From contig CAZRJW010000010.1 of the NCBI GenBank assembly GCA_964600845.1, positions 1 to 38,998 of the forward strand: 38,998 bases of DNA, read 5' to 3'. This document shows, in pieces, positions 30,125 to 37,939 of the stretch. The notes under the pieces were generated by a model. It was not told the DNA's origin. It searched no databases and worked only from the letters and a program-made list of their open reading frames with translations. The translations under genes and the position numbers were made by a program. The stretch comes from JAGOTP01 sp964600845. Its GTDB lineage: Bacteria; Patescibacteriota; Patescibacteriia; 2-12-FULL-60-25. The first letter of the stretch is position 1. Each line of letters begins with the position of its first letter.

Positions 30125-30880
30125 ATGAAGACCTCCTCGCTTCGCTCGTTCGCCTCCGTGGCTGTCCTCGTCCTCGGCGCGTCGGTGCTCAACGCCTGCG
30201 CGACCGACATCGGCGACGAGATGCCGACGACCGCCGACGCGGGCACCCCGGCCGTCGACAACGGGCCGGTGACCCCGCCCCCCGCGGTCGACTCCGGCAC
30301 CACGCCGCCCCCCGCGGCCGACGCCGGGACGGTCACCCCGCCCCCGCCGGTCTGTGGAGGTGCGAACCTCCAGACCGACGTCGCGAACTGCGGCACGTGC
30401 GGCAACCGCTGCGCGGCCGGGCAGACCTGCAACGCGGGCACCTGCACCAACGCCCCCGTCGCCGACGCCGGCACCCCGGTCCCGACCGTCGACGACTGGC
30501 GCCTGATCTACCGCGCGCCCTCGGGTGCGACGGTGACGGCCATCCAGTCGATCGAGGTGTGGGACGGCAGCGCGCGCGAGTGCACGCTGAACGTCCGCGA
30601 CCCCGAGCAGCGCGGCGCGGCCCTCACCGGCACCGACCGCTGCCCGACGATGCGGTTCAACCGCGGCGCGACCCTGCGGTTCAACGGCCGGTTCACGCTG
30701 GCGGCGACCTCCTCCTCGGCTCCGATGCCGCTGGAGAACTGGAGCTGCCACATCGACCGCGTCGGTGGGCCGATGTTGCCCTTCGGCACCGTCGAGGCCT
30801 ACCGCAACGGCGAGCGCGTCCAGCTCCGGATGGTGGACAACGAGCGTGGGGGCTGCAACTGGGCCCCCGTCTCGAACTGA
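30125..30880 (+). CDS. Cys-rich secreted lipoprotein in a high-GC island
   Basis: 251 aa. A lipoprotein signal peptide (VAVLVLGASVLNAC) has lipobox LNAC. A disordered Pro/Ala/Thr-Asp linker with repeated 'DAGT' and 'PPP' units follows. A Cys module CGGANLQTDVANCGTCGN then RCAAGQTCNAGTC is the spacing seen in many Myxococcota surface proteins. A C-terminal ~130-residue domain (~115-251) has paired cysteines and is probably beta-rich (WRLIYRAPSGATVTAI ...). Function unknown; cell-surface binding is a guess. ATG 30125 is preferred over 30110 because it begins the signal peptide cleanly. Confidence 0.8.
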   Translation: MKTSSLRSFASVAVLVLGASVLNACATDIGDEMPTTADAGTPAVDNGPVTPPPAVDSGTTPPPAADAGTVTPPPPVCGGANLQTDVANCGTCGNRCAAGQTCNAGTCTNAPVADAGTPVPTVDDWRLIYRAPSGATVTAIQSIEVWDGSARECTLNVRDPEQRGAALTGTDRCPTMRFNRGATLRFNGRFTLAATSSSAPMPLENWSCHIDRVGGPMLPFGTVEAYRNGERVQLRMVDNERGGCNWAPVSN

Positions 30881-31019
30881 ACCCCACCTCCCCCTCCTCG
30901 TCGTCACAGCGAGTAGGGGATCCCTTCCCACCCCCGTGACCTCTCCCGCGCCTCGTCGCGAGAGAGACAAAGTCCTGGAACCCTCCAGGCGATTCCCCTT
31001 GGCTCCTACGCCAAGCGGG

Positions 31020-31057
31020 TGCCCCCTCGATCGAAAGATCGTGGGGGCGCTTGTTAT
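31020..31057 (+). terminator. Terminator of the large high-GC island
   Basis: GCCCCCTCGATC (31021-31032), GAAA tetraloop, GATCGTGGGGGC (31037-31048): 12-bp stem with one T-T mismatch, then GCTTGTTATTT. GC content drops to the native level right after it. Confidence 0.8.
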
Positions 31058-31077
31058 TTATGGGCAAAATGATTTTT

Positions 31078-31110
31078 TTGACACAGCTGTTTATTCATGG
31101 AACGGGGTAG
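31078..31110 (+). promoter_or_regulatory. TTGACA-N17-AACGGGGTAG element, copy 1
   Basis: TTGACA (31078-31083), 17 bp, AACGGGGTAG (31101-31110). The -10 position does not look like TATAAT, but the same arrangement and the 14-base string ATGGAACGGGGTAG recur at 31553-31585 ahead of the next gene. Confidence 0.4.
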
Positions 31111-31146
31111 TTGTGGGTCGGCCTCATTCTTGATATTTTTTGCTCT

Positions 31147-31542
31147 ATGAACCCGCGTGTTGCTCACTCAAAAGAACCGACGATAAAGACGGTTGTTTCG
31201 CTCATCAAACAACTAGGAGGTTCGGTTAATAAAATGAATAACAGGTTGGATGGAATTGATGGGAGGCTGGATAAAATTGATGGGAGATTGGATGGAATCG
31301 ACGGGAGACTTGATGGAGTTGAAGATAAGCTTGGAGCTGTGGTTGAGACGGTCGAGTTTTTGAAAGAGAATGTTTTGATGAAAGACGAGGCGGCTACGAA
31401 AAGTGAGCTGGCTGAGTTCAAGAGTGACGTGATTAATCATATTGATCACTTCGTACAGCTACACAAGAAACAAGAGATCGAACTGGTCGCGGTCGCGCAT
31501 CACATTACTCGCCACGAAGAGACGTTTCATAAAAAGGGCTGA
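31147..31542 (+). CDS. Coiled-coil protein with RLDGIDG heptad repeats
   Basis: 131 aa. Residues ~32-60 are four to five near-exact heptads (NNRLDGIDGRLDKIDGR...), an ideal coiled coil. A longer helix follows (VETVEFLKENVLMKDEAATKSELAEFKSDVINHIDHFVQLHKKQEIELVAV). No membrane segment or enzyme motif. Resembles the short oligomeric coiled-coil proteins common in CPR and phage genomes; role unknown. ATG 31147 begins MNPRVAHSKEP. Confidence 0.75.
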   Translation: MNPRVAHSKEPTIKTVVSLIKQLGGSVNKMNNRLDGIDGRLDKIDGRLDGIDGRLDGVEDKLGAVVETVEFLKENVLMKDEAATKSELAEFKSDVINHIDHFVQLHKKQEIELVAVAHHITRHEETFHKKG

Positions 31543-31552
31543 AGTTATCCTC

Positions 31553-31585
31553 TTGACGGGGTTCTCGGGAGATGGAACGGGGTAG
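31553..31585 (+). promoter_or_regulatory. TTGACG-N17-AACGGGGTAG element, copy 2
   Basis: TTGACG (31553-31558), 17 bp, AACGGGGTAG (31576-31585), followed by ATATATG. Same geometry as copy 1. Confidence 0.4.
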
Positions 31586-31589
31586 ATAT

Positions 31590-31775
31590 ATGAAATCTCT
31601 TCCTCAGCTTTATCGCTTGCATACAAATTCACGTTCGCTTCATGTTCCAGGGGTTCAATTCGTTCCACCTCGTTGGTACAGCCTTGGACTGCTTATTCGG
31701 AAAGCGGCTAAGAAGCAAGGTCTCAAAAATCCCTTTGATCTGCCGCCATTCGATCAAAGTCCGGCCACCTGCTAG
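31590..31775 (+). CDS. Small basic hypothetical protein
   Basis: 61 aa, MKSLPQLYRLHTNSRSLHVPG..., basic and Pro-rich with no membrane helix and no recognised family. It begins 4 bp after the second AACGGGGTAG element and ends 9 bp before holB. A start at 31572 would put that element inside the gene. Support is position and open frame only. Confidence 0.4.
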   Translation: MKSLPQLYRLHTNSRSLHVPGVQFVPPRWYSLGLLIRKAAKKQGLKNPFDLPPFDQSPATC

Positions 31776-31784
31776 GCTTTGTCC

Positions 31785-32756
31785 ATGTTGCCCTTGTTTG
31801 ACGATCTTGTCGGTCATGAACAGATTCGAGACGTGCTTTCACGTGTGATTGCTCGTCCGGGTCAGGCCTATTTATTTCATGGTCCACGCGGAGTAGGGAA
31901 GCGCATGTTGGCCGAGCGGTTTGCTGCCGCATTGCTCTTTTCGGTCGAGGAACAATCGAAACTCGATCGAACGCATTTAGCGGATCGTCTTCAGTCGCAT
32001 CCCGACTTCCTGCTCTTCAAGCGCGAAGATGGTGCGAAGGAATTTACCGTGCGCCAAGCACGTGAGTTGCTACAACGTGTCTCCTTATCTTCGGCTCGAG
32101 GAGGGAAGATCGTGGTGTTGATTGAAGCGGCGGATACCTTGAACGAAGAAGCCGCGAACGCGCTCTTGAAAACAGTTGAAGAACCTTCGCCGGCGCTCAT
32201 TTTCCTCCTTTTGGCAGAGCGACCAGACCGTCTTCCAGCGACGCTCCGCTCTCGTTTGGCTCCACTCGCTTTTTTGCGCGTGCCACGTGCTCAGATTGCG
32301 ACGTGGTTAAAGACGGTTCACGGTGTTGTGGATCCTGAGCCTTTGGCCGAAGCAGCGAGTGGATGTCCTGGGAAGGCACTTGAATATCTCAGCGACCTTT
32401 CGGGATGGCGCACCTTCAAAGAGCGGACGAATGCTCTGACGGAGCCGCTGATCCACGGAGACCAGGGTGCGCGGCTCGCAACGATCGAGCGGTTCGTGAG
32501 CGAAGCAGAACGAAGTGAGAATGCTGCGGAGGCTTGGTATGAGCTGTTGGAGCATTCTGGTCGGGCGATCCAGAAGGAGTGGTTGTCCCATCCACTCGAG
32601 ACGGTTCGGATGGCGCGCGGACTTATCCACGCCTCAAAACTCGTGGGGGGATCCCTTTCTCCGCGTTTTGCGCTAGAATGGAATGGAACTTTACCATTGG
32701 TGCCAACCCATTTTATTCCTCGCTCCCTCGATCCGTCTTCACTTTTCTCTCTATGA
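31785..32756 (+). CDS. holB: DNA polymerase III delta'-like AAA protein
   Basis: 323 aa. FDDLVGHEQIRDVLSRVI at the N-terminus, Walker A HGPRGVGKRML, Walker B region KIVVLIEAADTLNEEAANALLKTVEEP, sensor-1 area FLLLAERPDRLPATLRSRL. The classic arginine finger SRC motif reads SRLAPL, and no zinc cysteines are seen, as usual for delta' rather than gamma/tau. It is part of the clamp loader that places the sliding clamp on DNA. The stop overlaps the next gene (ATGA). Confidence 0.88.
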   Translation: MLPLFDDLVGHEQIRDVLSRVIARPGQAYLFHGPRGVGKRMLAERFAAALLFSVEEQSKLDRTHLADRLQSHPDFLLFKREDGAKEFTVRQARELLQRVSLSSARGGKIVVLIEAADTLNEEAANALLKTVEEPSPALIFLLLAERPDRLPATLRSRLAPLAFLRVPRAQIATWLKTVHGVVDPEPLAEAASGCPGKALEYLSDLSGWRTFKERTNALTEPLIHGDQGARLATIERFVSEAERSENAAEAWYELLEHSGRAIQKEWLSHPLETVRMARGLIHASKLVGGSLSPRFALEWNGTLPLVPTHFIPRSLDPSSLFSL

Positions 32757-33817
32757 ATCGCCGGCCACTCCTCGTCGTCCCGTTGCTTGCCTTGTCGCTC
32801 ATGGGTGCTGGCTGTTTCGGCTTCGGTGAATCAAAGACGGTTGCTGTCGCGGATGGAGGGGTCTTTCGCACCCGCGATGAGGCCGCAAAATGGGACCAGC
32901 TCAAGGTCTTGAACTTGGATACCCAGATCGGTAGTACGGTCGAGCTTGGTACAGCTTCGATCGGTCTCGACCCACAAGACACGAATACAATGTATGTCGG
33001 AACGAATGAAAATGGGCTGATCTACACCACGAATAATGGAGATTCTTGGCAGCTTGCGAATGGGCTTACCAAGGGGAGAATCAATGGCATCGTGGTCGAT
33101 GCAAAAGACAAATGTACCGTCTACGCGTTGCGTGCCAACCAAATCCAGAAGACGAGCACCTGTGGTCGTGAATGGGGCGAGGCTTGGTCGCATCCACGGG
33201 CTGATGCGGTGATCAGCGCCATCGCTGGTGATTGGTACAACCCAAAAACCTTGTATATCGGAACGGCAGAAGGGGACATTCTTCGCACGGATGACGGAGG
33301 GGCGACTTGGCGTCCCATGCACCGTGTCGATAACACGCGCATCAATGATCTCAAGATTGATCCAAAGGACTCCCGTGTGATTTATGCAGCAACCAATGGC
33401 TCCGGTGTCTTAAAGAGTGTGGATGGTGGTGCGACCTGGATCGATATTCGTCAGCAGCTTCAAGAGTTCCAGTACGCACGTTCTCCAAAGTTCTTGGTAA
33501 TGGATTCAGCCACCAAAGATCGTATTTACCACATTTCAAAATACGGACTTCTCGTGAGCGATGATGCGGGCGCGAGCTGGCGTGGTGTGACGCTCCCAAC
33601 GGCTCCTCAGGATACAGAAATTACGTCCTTTATCGTCAATCCAAAAGACTCGAAGATTCTGGTCTACTCAACGAAGACGGCGCTCGTGATGAGTAAAGAT
33701 GGGGGAGTGACCTGGGCTTCAAAGAAACTTCCAACGACCCGTGGGATAGCTTGGATGGTCTATAGCCTTGAAGAGAAGCCAGCTTTGTTGATAGGGGCAG
33801 CACCAATCAAGAAATAG
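32753..33817 (+). CDS. Lipoprotein with BNR / Ycf48-like beta-propeller
   Basis: 354 aa. A signal peptide with lipobox-like MGAGC (PLLALSLMGAGCFGFG) is followed by five to six repeats of the Asp-box type: TTNNGDSW, RTDDGGATW, KSVDGGATW, VSDDAGASW and MSKDGGVTW, each in a 45-50 residue unit with 'IDPKDS..IYA' strands. This predicts a six-bladed propeller as in sortilin/VPS10, Ycf48 or sialidases; no sialidase active-site residues were seen. It acts outside the membrane, ligand unknown. The start codon overlaps the holB stop by 4 bp, so it is translationally coupled. Confidence 0.85.
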   Translation: MNRRPLLVVPLLALSLMGAGCFGFGESKTVAVADGGVFRTRDEAAKWDQLKVLNLDTQIGSTVELGTASIGLDPQDTNTMYVGTNENGLIYTTNNGDSWQLANGLTKGRINGIVVDAKDKCTVYALRANQIQKTSTCGREWGEAWSHPRADAVISAIAGDWYNPKTLYIGTAEGDILRTDDGGATWRPMHRVDNTRINDLKIDPKDSRVIYAATNGSGVLKSVDGGATWIDIRQQLQEFQYARSPKFLVMDSATKDRIYHISKYGLLVSDDAGASWRGVTLPTAPQDTEITSFIVNPKDSKILVYSTKTALVMSKDGGVTWASKKLPTTRGIAWMVYSLEEKPALLIGAAPIKK

Positions 33818-33877
33818 GCGTCCGCTTTGACCGTTCCTCCCATCCTTGGCATCATGCCATAGACACACTTTTGTCTT

Positions 33878-34432
33878 ATGGCTAACCACATTGATGATCA
33901 TCGAAGCGAGTTTCAGGGGGCAGTGGACCACTTTCAAAAAGAACTTCAGGGCTTACGCACCGGACGTGCGCATGCAGCCTTGGTTGAAGATATCCGGGTA
34001 GATGTTTACGGCCAGTCGATGGATTTAAAATCGGTCTGTTCGTTAACGATCCCTGATGCAAAAACGATTCAGATCGAACCGTGGGATAAGTCGGTCGTGA
34101 AAGATGTTGAACGCGCCTTGATCGACGCGTCCCTTGGGATGCAGCCAAATGTGGCAGGAACAGTTATTCGTTTGGTAATGCCACCGATGACGGAAGAGAC
34201 ACGCAAGAATATGGTGAAGATTCTTCATCAGAAAGAAGAGCTGGCGAAAGTTGGTATTCGTAACGTGCGCGAAAAAGTGAAATCAAGCATCGCAGCCGAC
34301 GAAAAAAACAAAGTCATCTCTGAAGATGAAAAGCGTCGCCAGCTTGAGCGTCTTGATAAGACGATCGCCGAATGGAACGCAAAAATCGATAGTCTGACGG
34401 CCGACAAGGAAAAAGATATTCTCACGATCTAG
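33878..34432 (+). CDS. frr: Ribosome recycling factor
   Basis: 184 aa, full length for the family. KELQGLRTGRAHAALVEDIRVDVYG and the RNVREKVK, EDEKRR helices of the three-helix bundle are visible. With EF-G it splits post-termination ribosomes. It lies between the propeller lipoprotein and glyS on the same strand. No clear Shine-Dalgarno. Confidence 0.96.
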   Translation: MANHIDDHRSEFQGAVDHFQKELQGLRTGRAHAALVEDIRVDVYGQSMDLKSVCSLTIPDAKTIQIEPWDKSVVKDVERALIDASLGMQPNVAGTVIRLVMPPMTEETRKNMVKILHQKEELAKVGIRNVREKVKSSIAADEKNKVISEDEKRRQLERLDKTIAEWNAKIDSLTADKEKDILTI

Positions 34433-34437
34433 TCCGC

Positions 34438-34443
34438 TACAAT
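34438..34443 (+). promoter_or_regulatory. -10 box of glyS
   Basis: TACAAT, 9 bp before ATG 34453, with no Shine-Dalgarno between. -35 not evident. Confidence 0.45.
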
Positions 34444-34452
34444 CAAAATACT

Positions 34453-35865
34453 ATGTCCACGCCTCTTACCATGGAGTCGCTCGTTGCGCTCTGCAAACGT
34501 CGCGGCTTTGTCTATCCCTCCTCCGAAATCTACGGTGGTTTTTCGGCTGTCTACGATTTCGGTCCGTATGGCGTGGAGCTCAAAAACAATATTGCGGAAG
34601 CTTGGCGCCGCTCGATGATTCAGCAGCGTTCAGACGTGGTTGGGTTGGATAGCGCGATCTTCATGCATCCAATGACTTGGAAAGCTTCCGGTCACGTGGA
34701 TAGTTTTAACGATCCGCAGATCGATTGTCGTGATTGTAAAAACCGCATGCGCGCCGACCATCTCGTCGAGAAATTTGATATCGATGCCGACAAGATGCCG
34801 GTCGATGAGATCAACGCTCAGCTCGACGCGCTCCGTGCCAAGGGGACGAAGGTGGCCTGCGATAAATGTGGCAAAACGAACCTCACGCCTGCGCGTCAGT
34901 TTTCCATGATGGTGAAGTCGAACTTGGGATCACCAACGGATGAATTGAGTGAAGACAACTTGGTCTATCTTCGCGCGGAAACCTGTCAGGGCATTTACCT
35001 CAACTACAAGAACGTTATCGACACGATTCATCCAAAACTTCCATTTGGCATTGCACAGGTCGGAAAAGCCTTCCGGAACGAGATCGTGGCGCGTCAGTTC
35101 ATTTTCCGCACACGTGAATTGGAGCAGATGGAGATGCAATATTTCATCCATCCGGATATGACGGATCAGGTGTACGATATGTGGCGTGAAATCCGCTGGA
35201 AGTGGTTGTTAGACTACGGGATCAAAGAGGAAAACTTGAAGTGGTACAAGCACGTGAAGCTTGCGCACTACGCGAAAAACGCTTACGACATCCTCTATAA
35301 CTTCACCGCCTTTGGTGGGTTCAAAGAGCTGGAAGGAATCCATGCTCGAGGAGATTGGGACTTATCACAACATGCCAAGTTTTCCGGTGAACGGTTGGAC
35401 TACTTTGATGAAGCGGCGGGTCAGCGTTTCGTCCCACATATCATCGAAACAGCCATCGGTCTTGGCCGAGCCTTCATTGCGTTCATGCATGATGCATACA
35501 CTGAAGAAACACTTGAAAATGGAGAAACACGTATCGTGTTGAAGTTCGATCCACGCTTGGCACCAATCAAAGCAGCCGTCCTTCCTCTCCAAAAGAAAGA
35601 CGGCCTCGCTGACCTCGCGTCTGAGTTCACGATGCAGCTCCGCAAGACCGGACTTATGGTTGAGTATGACGATTCCGGTTCGATCGGAAAGCGTTATCGC
35701 CGTCAGGATGAAATCGGAACCCCATGGTGCATCACGGTTGATTACACCTCCAAAGAAGATCAGGCGGTCACTATTCGTCATCGTGACTCGATGAAACAAG
35801 AGCGTATGCCTATGGCAGATGTCGCCGCTTGGCTCGAGAAAGAAACGCGTTGGGTTCGTTCCTAA
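34453..35865 (+). CDS. glyS: Glycine-tRNA ligase (homodimeric, alpha2 type)
   Basis: 470 aa, class II. The N-terminal signature YGGFSAVYDFGPYG, a zinc-binding insertion (DCRDCKNRM ... CDKCGKTNL), motif 2 FGIAQVGKAFRNEIVARQFIFRTRELEQMEMQYF and motif 3 AIGLGRAFIAFM are all visible. An anticodon-binding domain begins near RLAPIKAAVLPLQ. This is the single-chain enzyme type found in Gram-positives, CPR, archaea and eukaryotes, unlike the alpha2beta2 GlyQ/GlyS of E. coli. The matching tRNA-Gly(TCC) is at 7387-7461. Confidence 0.95.
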   Translation: MSTPLTMESLVALCKRRGFVYPSSEIYGGFSAVYDFGPYGVELKNNIAEAWRRSMIQQRSDVVGLDSAIFMHPMTWKASGHVDSFNDPQIDCRDCKNRMRADHLVEKFDIDADKMPVDEINAQLDALRAKGTKVACDKCGKTNLTPARQFSMMVKSNLGSPTDELSEDNLVYLRAETCQGIYLNYKNVIDTIHPKLPFGIAQVGKAFRNEIVARQFIFRTRELEQMEMQYFIHPDMTDQVYDMWREIRWKWLLDYGIKEENLKWYKHVKLAHYAKNAYDILYNFTAFGGFKELEGIHARGDWDLSQHAKFSGERLDYFDEAAGQRFVPHIIETAIGLGRAFIAFMHDAYTEETLENGETRIVLKFDPRLAPIKAAVLPLQKKDGLADLASEFTMQLRKTGLMVEYDDSGSIGKRYRRQDEIGTPWCITVDYTSKEDQAVTIRHRDSMKQERMPMADVAAWLEKETRWVRS

Positions 35866-35878
35866 TCTATAAAACAAT

Positions 35879-37165
35879 ATGAAGCACGCGTTGCACCATC
35901 GTACATTATCGAATGGGATCCCTTTCTTTTTGATCCCTCGTTCTGATGTTCCTTCAGCGACGATCATGGTTTCGATCAATGTTGGATCACGCTACGAGTC
36001 GCCGGAGATTGCGGGCGCCTCACACTTCATTGAACACCTGATGTTCAAGGGAACGAAACGCCGTCCAACAAGTATTGATATCAGCCGCGAATTAGACCGT
36101 TTCGGTGCCGAGTACAACGCGTACACATCAAAGGACACCACAACGTATTATGTGAAAATCGATGCAGCGGAACTTCCACGTGCAATCGATTTGTTGAACG
36201 ACATGCTGACGCATTCCAAGTTCGATGCAGAAGAGCTGGATCGTGAGCGCGGCGTCATCGTTGAGGAGATCAACATGTACGATGATAATCCAGCATCCAA
36301 GATGGAAGACATGTTGGAAGAATTAGTGTTCCCAGAGAACGCGCTTGGTCGCACGATCGCCGGTCCTCGCGAAGTGATTCGCACCGTCCCACGCGAGGCG
36401 CTCATGGCGTATCACGCAGCTCACTACACGACCCTTCGCACAGCGATTGCACTCTCCGGAAATATTTCAAAAGAAGCGGAGGCGAAAGTTGAAGCCACGT
36501 TTGGCAAGTGGAAAAAACCGAAGAAGAATGAAGCTCGTTCCATCCAGCCCTTCATGCCTCGCACGCCGAAGAAAGGGGAGTGGCTCGCCTTCTTCTCGAA
36601 GAAAACGGAGCAAGTTCAGTTAGGTCTCGCTTTCCACGGACTCGAAGCAAAAGCCTCTGAACTCCCAGCGCTCAAGTTGCTCTCACACATTCTCGGCGGC
36701 TCCATGTCCTCGCGTCTGTTTGTGGAGGTCCGTGAGAAGCGTGGACTCTGCTACAACGTGAGTGCCGGCCATATCGCTTTTGAAGATACGGGTGCCTTCG
36801 TTATTTCGGCCGGTCTCGATACGAAGCGTGTCAAAGAGGCGGTTCAGGTCATTTGGAAAGAACTCCAACAGATCGTGACCGACGGAGTGACGGCGACGGA
36901 ACTGAGTCATGCCAAGGACCACATTCGCGGCAAGATGATGCTCTATTTCGAAGACACCTCGAACCAGACGAGTTGGTATCTTCGTCAGTGGCAGACGTTT
37001 GGCGCCCCCCGTGAGCCAGAAGTGGCCTTAGCCGAGCTCGAGGCGGTGACGGCTGCGCAGGTTAAAGCCGTTGCAAAGCGCTTATTTCAGCCAAATCAGC
37101 TCCATGCCTCGCTTGTAGGCCCATTTACACGCTCTCCCATTGCCCTTTTCGCCGGAATACGGTAA
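35879..37165 (+). CDS. M16-family zinc metallopeptidase
   Basis: 428 aa. The inverted zinc motif HFIEH has H49, E52 and H53, with a third ligand at E129/E130 (VIVEEINMYDD). The C-terminal half is the inactive M16C domain (RTAIALSGNIS ... LGGSMSSRLFVEVREKRGLCYNVSA, RGKMMLYFEDTSNQ). It is the size of bacterial processing-peptidase-like members (e.g. YmxG type). No signal peptide, so probably cytoplasmic. It lies 13 bp after glyS and 13 bp before tpiA in one run of genes. Confidence 0.92.
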   Translation: MKHALHHRTLSNGIPFFLIPRSDVPSATIMVSINVGSRYESPEIAGASHFIEHLMFKGTKRRPTSIDISRELDRFGAEYNAYTSKDTTTYYVKIDAAELPRAIDLLNDMLTHSKFDAEELDRERGVIVEEINMYDDNPASKMEDMLEELVFPENALGRTIAGPREVIRTVPREALMAYHAAHYTTLRTAIALSGNISKEAEAKVEATFGKWKKPKKNEARSIQPFMPRTPKKGEWLAFFSKKTEQVQLGLAFHGLEAKASELPALKLLSHILGGSMSSRLFVEVREKRGLCYNVSAGHIAFEDTGAFVISAGLDTKRVKEAVQVIWKELQQIVTDGVTATELSHAKDHIRGKMMLYFEDTSNQTSWYLRQWQTFGAPREPEVALAELEAVTAAQVKAVAKRLFQPNQLHASLVGPFTRSPIALFAGIR

Positions 37166-37178
37166 GCATGGTGGGTCT

Positions 37179-37937
37179 ATGCGAAAATGGATTATCGCAA
37201 ACTGGAAAATGCACTATGGTCCCATGAAGGCTGGGGCTTGGGTCCGCGCCTTTCGTCGAGAACGTCTCCCAAAAGAGCTGGATATTGGCGTCGCCGTTCC
37301 TGCGGTTTCGCTGCCAGCTGCACGAGCTTCGCTTGGTCGTGCGGGAGTCCCAACATTGGGTGCCCAAAATACCTTTTGGTCGGATGACGGAGCTTATACC
37401 GGAGAAACTTCGCCTCAAATGTTGAAGGAGTTTTCCTTATCTTTCTGCTTGGTCGGACACAGTGAACGCCGCATTCACTTAGGAGAAACAGATGAGATGG
37501 TCGCGAAAAAAGCCGAGGCCCTCCGCAAAAAGGGGATTCAGCCTGTGATTTGTGTGGGTGAAACAGACGCTCAAAAGAAGAAGGGCGAAACACTAAAAGT
37601 GGTCCGTAAGCAGGTTGTCGATGCGCTCAAAGAGTGGGATATGAAGGACGAAGATACACTCCCAGCTTTTGCGTACGAACCAATCTGGGCGATTGGAACG
37701 AGCAAAGCTTGCTCTGCTCAAGAAGCACGCGTGGTGCATGAAGGCTTGCGTGTGACGCTGACAAAAATCTTCGGTGAGCGTGCAAAAGAGATCCATATTT
37801 TGTATGGAGGTTCCGTAGATATGCGGAACGTGTCAGAATACCTATCAACCACCGAGATTGACGGGGTCCTTGTTGGATCAGCGTCTCTCGACCCACGAGC
37901 CTTTGGTCTTTTGTGTCGTTCGGCGGTTCCTGGTTAA
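37179..37937 (+). CDS. tpiA: Triosephosphate isomerase
   Basis: 252 aa. IIANWKMH holds the catalytic Asn8/Lys10, LVGHSERR the catalytic His, AYEPIWAIGT the catalytic Glu, and YGGSV / GVLVGSASLDP the phosphate-binding loops; all intact. It interconverts DHAP and glyceraldehyde 3-phosphate, the products of the aldolase at 12725. ATG 37179 is chosen over an upstream in-frame start at 37140 because the family starts MRKWIIANWKM. Confidence 0.96.
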   Translation: MRKWIIANWKMHYGPMKAGAWVRAFRRERLPKELDIGVAVPAVSLPAARASLGRAGVPTLGAQNTFWSDDGAYTGETSPQMLKEFSLSFCLVGHSERRIHLGETDEMVAKKAEALRKKGIQPVICVGETDAQKKKGETLKVVRKQVVDALKEWDMKDEDTLPAFAYEPIWAIGTSKACSAQEARVVHEGLRVTLTKIFGERAKEIHILYGGSVDMRNVSEYLSTTEIDGVLVGSASLDPRAFGLLCRSAVPG

Positions 37938-37939
37938 GC

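Noticed and set aside
28070..31057. Chimeric contig as the explanation of high GC
   Set aside because: Kept as a risk but not favoured: four separate islands with matched promoters and terminators and intact native flanks are hard to explain by misassembly. Long reads would settle it.
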